Positions 59,761 to 64,000 of a stretch of DNA of 64,000 nucleotides are shown one piece after another. This DNA comes from Adiantum capillus-veneris (Eukaryota; Streptophyta; Polypodiopsida; Polypodiales; Pteridaceae), in contig CM043963.1 in the NCBI GenBank assembly GCA_014529385.2, forward strand, positions 64,595,469 through 64,659,468, written 5' to 3'. The notes below the pieces were generated by a model. That model made no database searches and was not told where the DNA came from. It worked only from the letters and a program-made list of their open reading frames with translations. The position numbers were made by a program, and so were the translations under genes. Positions within the stretch are counted from its first letter, which is position 1; the number at the start of each line of letters is the position of its first letter.

Positions 59761-61084
59761 ATACATTTTTAAAGATTTGATGTTTTTTAATGGGTACACC
59801 AGAAATGAAGACACCCCCACGAAAGTGCACCTTACCAAAAAAATCGTCCCGCTGAATTGTCGTCTGCCAGCTTGCATTCTAGCAGCAACAAGCCCAAGAG
59901 TGGGGCGAGTATGTCATCAAAGGACACCTTTCATGTCTCTGATAAGAGCAATGGTAATCACCCATTTCCTTCTCATAAATGGCTCACCCTGTCATGATAG
60001 TACTTTGTGGTAAAAGTTGTGCCTAGTTGTTGGCCATGTCCACACTTCATAAGTGGTACTATTGAATGCATAGTTTTACATGCACGTTTGTTGTTTTTCT
60101 AATCCAATGGTAGCATCTCGTAAGGCGCAATATCCCAAGCAGGCCAGATTCTGCTTTACACGACATGACCTACATGAGGAGTACGGTTTGAGCTTGGAAG
60201 GGAAGCTATACGAGCATTTTTCTGATGAGGATGTGACAGATGAGGATTGGCTGTCAGTCTTCACAAAGAAAAGGGACAAAGGTGTTAGGCTCTTCTTGCA
60301 TCAAGTGCGGCCAGAATATGCAAAAGAATGCAGGTTATTGTTTCACAAAGTGTATCAAGCCATACCAACCAACAAAGAAATCACGCACAAGTTTTCAACC
60401 CTTTTTGTATATAAGAGATGTCCAGCTGCCATGCAGAGTCCAAAGGGTCAGCGGAAGGTTGCATGGGTTGTTTTGGTGAGCAGGTCCTAGACCATTTCAA
60501 GAAGCTGCCGAGTGGGATGGAAAAAAATCTCAAGAATTGGGCTGATTGCAATAAGGGCAATGAGCAGGTGACTCAGACCACACAGTCCACTCCAAAGTCT
60601 CTCATTGACCATGGGGGGATTCCAAGGAAAGGCTCTATTTCTTGCAGTTTGGGCCCTTAGTCTAATCTAAATTGCAGCTTTGTTAACCTCCAGATTTTGG
60701 CAGAAGTGGAGCAGATGTTGGTTGCAAGAAAGACAGAACTAGAGTGTGTGAAAAGCACACTCTAGGTGCAGCCCAAGTCCAACTACAAGAGAAAAGCCAA
60801 AGCATGTGGAAGATAGAGGGAACATCATCAGCTGCAACCGTGCTTCAAGGGCAATTGAGTTAGCTGCAAACACTACAGGCCAGCATGAAGGGAGCATGTG
60901 GTGCCTCTGATTCTAAAGTTTTGGTAATTGATTCAAAGATCGTTGCTCTCTCAAGTGCATTGACCGCCCTTGGGGCTGATGCAAGCCACTCCTAGATTAG
61001 AGCCGATGTTGATCGTATAGAGGTACGGGTCAAGACTAATACATTGTGTATTAAAAGTAAACCTTGTATTTAGGTTTTACATTA

Positions 61085-61690
61085 TGTGTAAGCACCATAG
61101 GTATTTTAAAGGATAGTGTAAGTACCATGTTGACAGGATCAACTCTCAATATTCACCACTTGACTCGGATTGTGTTTCACATGGTACTTTCTACAAGTGC
61201 CAATGGAGTTTTATTGGTACTTAACAAGGCACTGTAAGTAGATAGAACTACTTAAACTCCACCATTTCACAAGGGTTAAATATGACATGGTACTTTATAT
61301 AAGTACCAATTGATCCTTATAGATGTTTCACTCAAGCTTAGGGATGGTAGAAACGAGGTAGAACTGTCAAATTTCACCGCGTGAATGCGATAATATACAC
61401 CAGGGTACTTTTTGTAGTGCCCAATGAGACATTATTGGTGCTTTGTAGAGCTTAGGTGCGGTAGCAAATAGGTCATGCTCTAAAGATTTACCATTTGACA
61501 ATGATTGAATAGATCATGGTACTTTTTGTAAGCACCAATGGAAGTTTACTATCCACTGCTTCACAAAGTTGAGGGATACTGGTGGAAATCACAAAGTCCA
61601 TGTATGTGACTATGATTTAAGGTACTTTTTGGAGCTAATTAATACGGAAGCTTTTTGTATGGTAGTTCAAATTGAAGGTGCAACCATGAG
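61085..61690. other. Diverged intronic repeats
   Basis: The phrase GGTACTTT.T.TAAGTACCAAT recurs about every 100 bases (near 61190, 61288, 61405, 61520), an older and more diverged relative of the repeat that follows. No coding region. Confidence 0.5.
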
Positions 61691-62340
61691 TACCACATAG
61701 GCACTTGTACATATTGTTGTATTACTCGGTAGAATTTATAGTACCTATCATAGGTTTATTCAAGAAATCATATGCATTTATCTTTCAAAGTACATATTTC
61801 TTGGGCCCAAAGTACATATGCCTCTTTTTCAAAGTACCATGCATGTGTTTGTACATTGTGAAATTACATATGCCTTTTTTCAAAGTACCATCCATGTGTC
61901 TGTACATTGTGAAAGTACATATATGCATTTTTGCAAAGCACCATGCATGTGTTTGTACATTGTCAAAGTACCTATTCCTTTTTTGCAAGTTCCATGAGTT
62001 CCACATAGGTTCTTTGTACATAATGTTGTATTACTTGGTATATTTTAAAGTACTTGTCATAGTTTTATTGAAAAATCATATGCATTTATCTTTCAAAGTA
62101 CATATTTCTTGTTTCCAAAGTACCATGCATGTGGTTGTACATTGTGAAAGTACATATGCCTTTTTCCAAAGTACCATGCATGTTTTTGTACATTGTGAAA
62201 GTACATATGCCTTTTTTCCAAAGTACCATGCATGTGTTTGTACATTGTAAAAGTACATATTTGCCTTATTTGCAAAGCACCATGCATGTGTTTGTACATT
62301 GTGAAAGTACCTATTACTTTTTTGCAAAGTACCTTCAATG
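61691..62340 (+). repeat. Higher-order repeat of a roughly 50-bp unit inside an intron
   Basis: A unit of about 50-56 bp (CAAAGTACCATGCATG, then TTTGTACATTGTGAAAGTAC) is repeated at least seven times. The whole block is itself duplicated: a leader segment with TTGTATTACT.GGTA and CATATGCATTTATCTTTC occurs at 61691-61800 and again at 61995-62110. Frames read through it on both strands only because the repeat lacks stops. Confidence 0.85.
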
Positions 62341-64000
62341 GTAAGTTCTTTTGATTGGTACTCTGAGCCTACCCTTGGTACTGTCCTAAGTCCCTACAAT
62401 GTATCCTTGCTACTTTTTTGACAATACTTGCAATTGGTGGTTTCAACATACCCTTGCTATCCCTTGGTACTATTTGTAAAAGTAATCATGATAGTTCATT
62501 TAATCTTGGACAGATGGACTAATATTTACTTCCCCTTTGTGGTGTAGAAAGAACTGCTTGATCTGGTAGCATCACAAGCTACATTGCTGCTCAAGTCAAA
62601 TTTTGTGAGAGCTTGCTAGTGCAAGTGAAGAGGTGATTCAATGTTGCTATGTCCCACAACTGGCGAGCATGGGAGTCAACTGCAAGCCAAAGCGACTATT
62701 CGAGGCGCTTGTGCTACATGTGGTTTAGGTTTTGTGGGTCACGACGTCGTATGTGTGTATACACTAGCATGTGGTGATACATACCATGCTTTGTGTTTTG
62801 CTGGATGGGCTGCGTCAGAGAAAGTATGTGCCAACCCCTCCTAAAATCAGAGTGTTCCGGAATCGGCAAAGTCAATGCTTGTGCATAATTGTTGGTTTTT
62901 TATTCTCCATGTTAACCTTGATTGCTAGAGTTTGTTAAGAATACTTTTAACTTATTTTGCACACTTTTGTGGTGTAGTGGTAGGTTCCAATCATATGCCT
63001 TATGCAGCAACATTACCAGTTGAGGTGCCAATACAGAATGTTGATGCAACTCCCGATGCCCCCACTGTGGAAATAGACATGCATTTTGTTAATCAATCAA
63101 CTCCAGATGGTAGGGAAGGCTCATCCTTGGCAGGTGACAAAACTCTGGCTGGCGAGGAAGGCTCGCATGTGGCAGGTGACAAGAACCCAGCTGTTGAGGT
63201 GGAGCCCGCTGAACAGACAGAAGGTGAACCAAAACAAAAGGTAACTGAACCAATGGAAGATGTTGATGTTACTTTGATGAATGTTGTAGCGCAAGAGGGA
63301 GTGGAATCCGTGCAAAAAATGGTTCACGGTGATGCAAATCCAAATTCCCCTGTCTTCCTTAGTGATATGGTGAAGAACTCAAAGAATAAAAAGAAACACG
63401 ATGATGGTAAGTTTTTTTGGCCACAGGACTTGGATCCCTATAGGCATTGAATGATTTTTATTGTCCCCCCTTTATGGTGCAGCTGGACAGTCCAAAAAGG
63501 CGCGAGCAGCAAAGATCACCCGTTCAAAGCAGCAATCTAACAAAGCAGAGGATGAGAGTGATGGTGAGACCTCCTTTACACATAAATTGTTCAGGAAAAG
63601 CATCTTAGCAGATAGAGGAAGTTTGTAGGTTCAAGCTCATTGATAGTGTCATTTATGTAACTTATGTTCATGCTCAACTGCGTGTAAGTCGAGTGGGTCT
63701 TGGTTTCAGGTGGAGATGGAAAAGCGACGATCAAGGAAGTTACAGAGTCACTGCCTCCCCCGAAGAATCCCCCCATGAAAAGTACTCCTCTCCAACATCC
63801 CAGTATTATTTCCCACCCCCCAAAGCCTCGTGTTTGCAAGAAACTGTGACTTTGTCACTTAGTGTCTTCACTCTCTTGTAATGTCAATAATATTTGATTC
63901 TTGCTTTTGGAATACAAATGAGAATTTTATGTTGGCCTCCATTTGTCTTGTTTGCTTTATTTCAATGGTCACGTTTGTACAGTGTTCGAAAGGTGCTTAG

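Larger units (their letters stand above)
60107..63849 (+). pseudogene. Unrecognised multi-exon host-type gene with coiled coil and RING-like motif
   Basis: Exon 1 from Met at 60107 (MVASRKAQYPKQARFCFTRH) contains YGLSLEGKLYEHFSDEDVTD. A frameshift near 60440 moves the rest (EQVLDHFKKLPSGMEKNL) to another frame. Exon 60694-61022, between CCTCCAG and GTACGG, is a coiled coil (ILAEVEQMLVARKTELE, DSKIVALSSALTALGAD) with three TAG stops and a shift. After a repeat-filled intron, 62641-62840 has CATCGLGFVGHDVVCVYTLA then CGDTYHALCF, a RING-like Cys/His pattern. The last exons, 62978-63406, 63483-63563 and 63710-63849, all meet at phase 1 with good splice sites. They encode an acidic linker, a basic KKARAAKITRSKQQS patch and a proline-rich end (TGA 63847). 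The 3' half looks intact, the 5' half decayed. Function unknown. Confidence 0.5.

Noticed and set aside
61705-62344. Open frames on both strands over the intronic repeat (up to 181 codons)
   Set aside because: They follow the 50-bp repeat unit in several frames and are AT-rich with no domain; a repeat effect.

Overview
The window looks like transposon-dense nuclear DNA of a land plant with a large genome. Evidence: plant-type Ty1/copia and Ty3/gypsy LTR retrotransposons nested in each other, a plant bHLH exon fragment, spliced exons with GT..AG borders, and long compound (GT)n(GA)n microsatellites. A fern or another seed-free plant would fit the microsatellites and the unusual Ty3/gypsy lineage, but that is a weak inference. 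No rRNA, tRNA, CRISPR array or bacterial-type operon was seen.

Layout. 1-3314: minus-strand copia element, cut by the window edge. 3315-5535: diverged direct repeats, one split by a probable solo LTR (4141-5016), then a tandemly duplicated bHLH exon fragment. 6030-6833: two exons of a decayed gene with a ParB/Srx-like domain. 6834-8632 and 34145 onward: remnants of a chromodomain Ty3/gypsy element. That element was split by giant element A (8633-34144, TSD ACAAA), which was itself invaded by copia C (10363-15486, TSD AAAAT) and copia D (19737-25299, TSD CTTAG). 34691-35339: inverted-repeat element. 37196-38207: exons resembling a beta-class DNA amino-methyltransferase, possibly the other half of the ParB-like gene. 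39055-40075: a second gypsy remnant. 41227-59407: giant element B, an 18.2-kb relative of A. 60107-63849: exons of an unrecognised host-type gene with a coiled coil and a RING-like Cys/His motif, carrying a repeat-filled intron.

A and B are the centrepiece. They share 0.91-0.96-kb LTRs, a tRNA-Asp-type primer site and a leader of about 1.8 kb. Their gag has zinc knuckles and a protease with the canonical DSG. B also keeps RT, RNase H and an integrase with two HHCC modules. Downstream lie a second retropepsin-like domain reading DSR, a basic tryptophan-repeat tail, a long noncoding tract with a conserved TATA box, and a third ORF of roughly 800-900 codons (proline-rich, coiled-coil, conserved C-terminus) ending just before the polypurine tract. 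Both carry several copies of a 24-bp palindrome in the leader and before ORF3. A has lost RT, RNase H and integrase. All elements carry stops or frameshifts; many stops look like C-to-T changes at CAG, CAA or CGA codons.

Nested order (inferred): chromovirus fragment, then A, then C and D; B inserted separately into a microsatellite-linked repeat.
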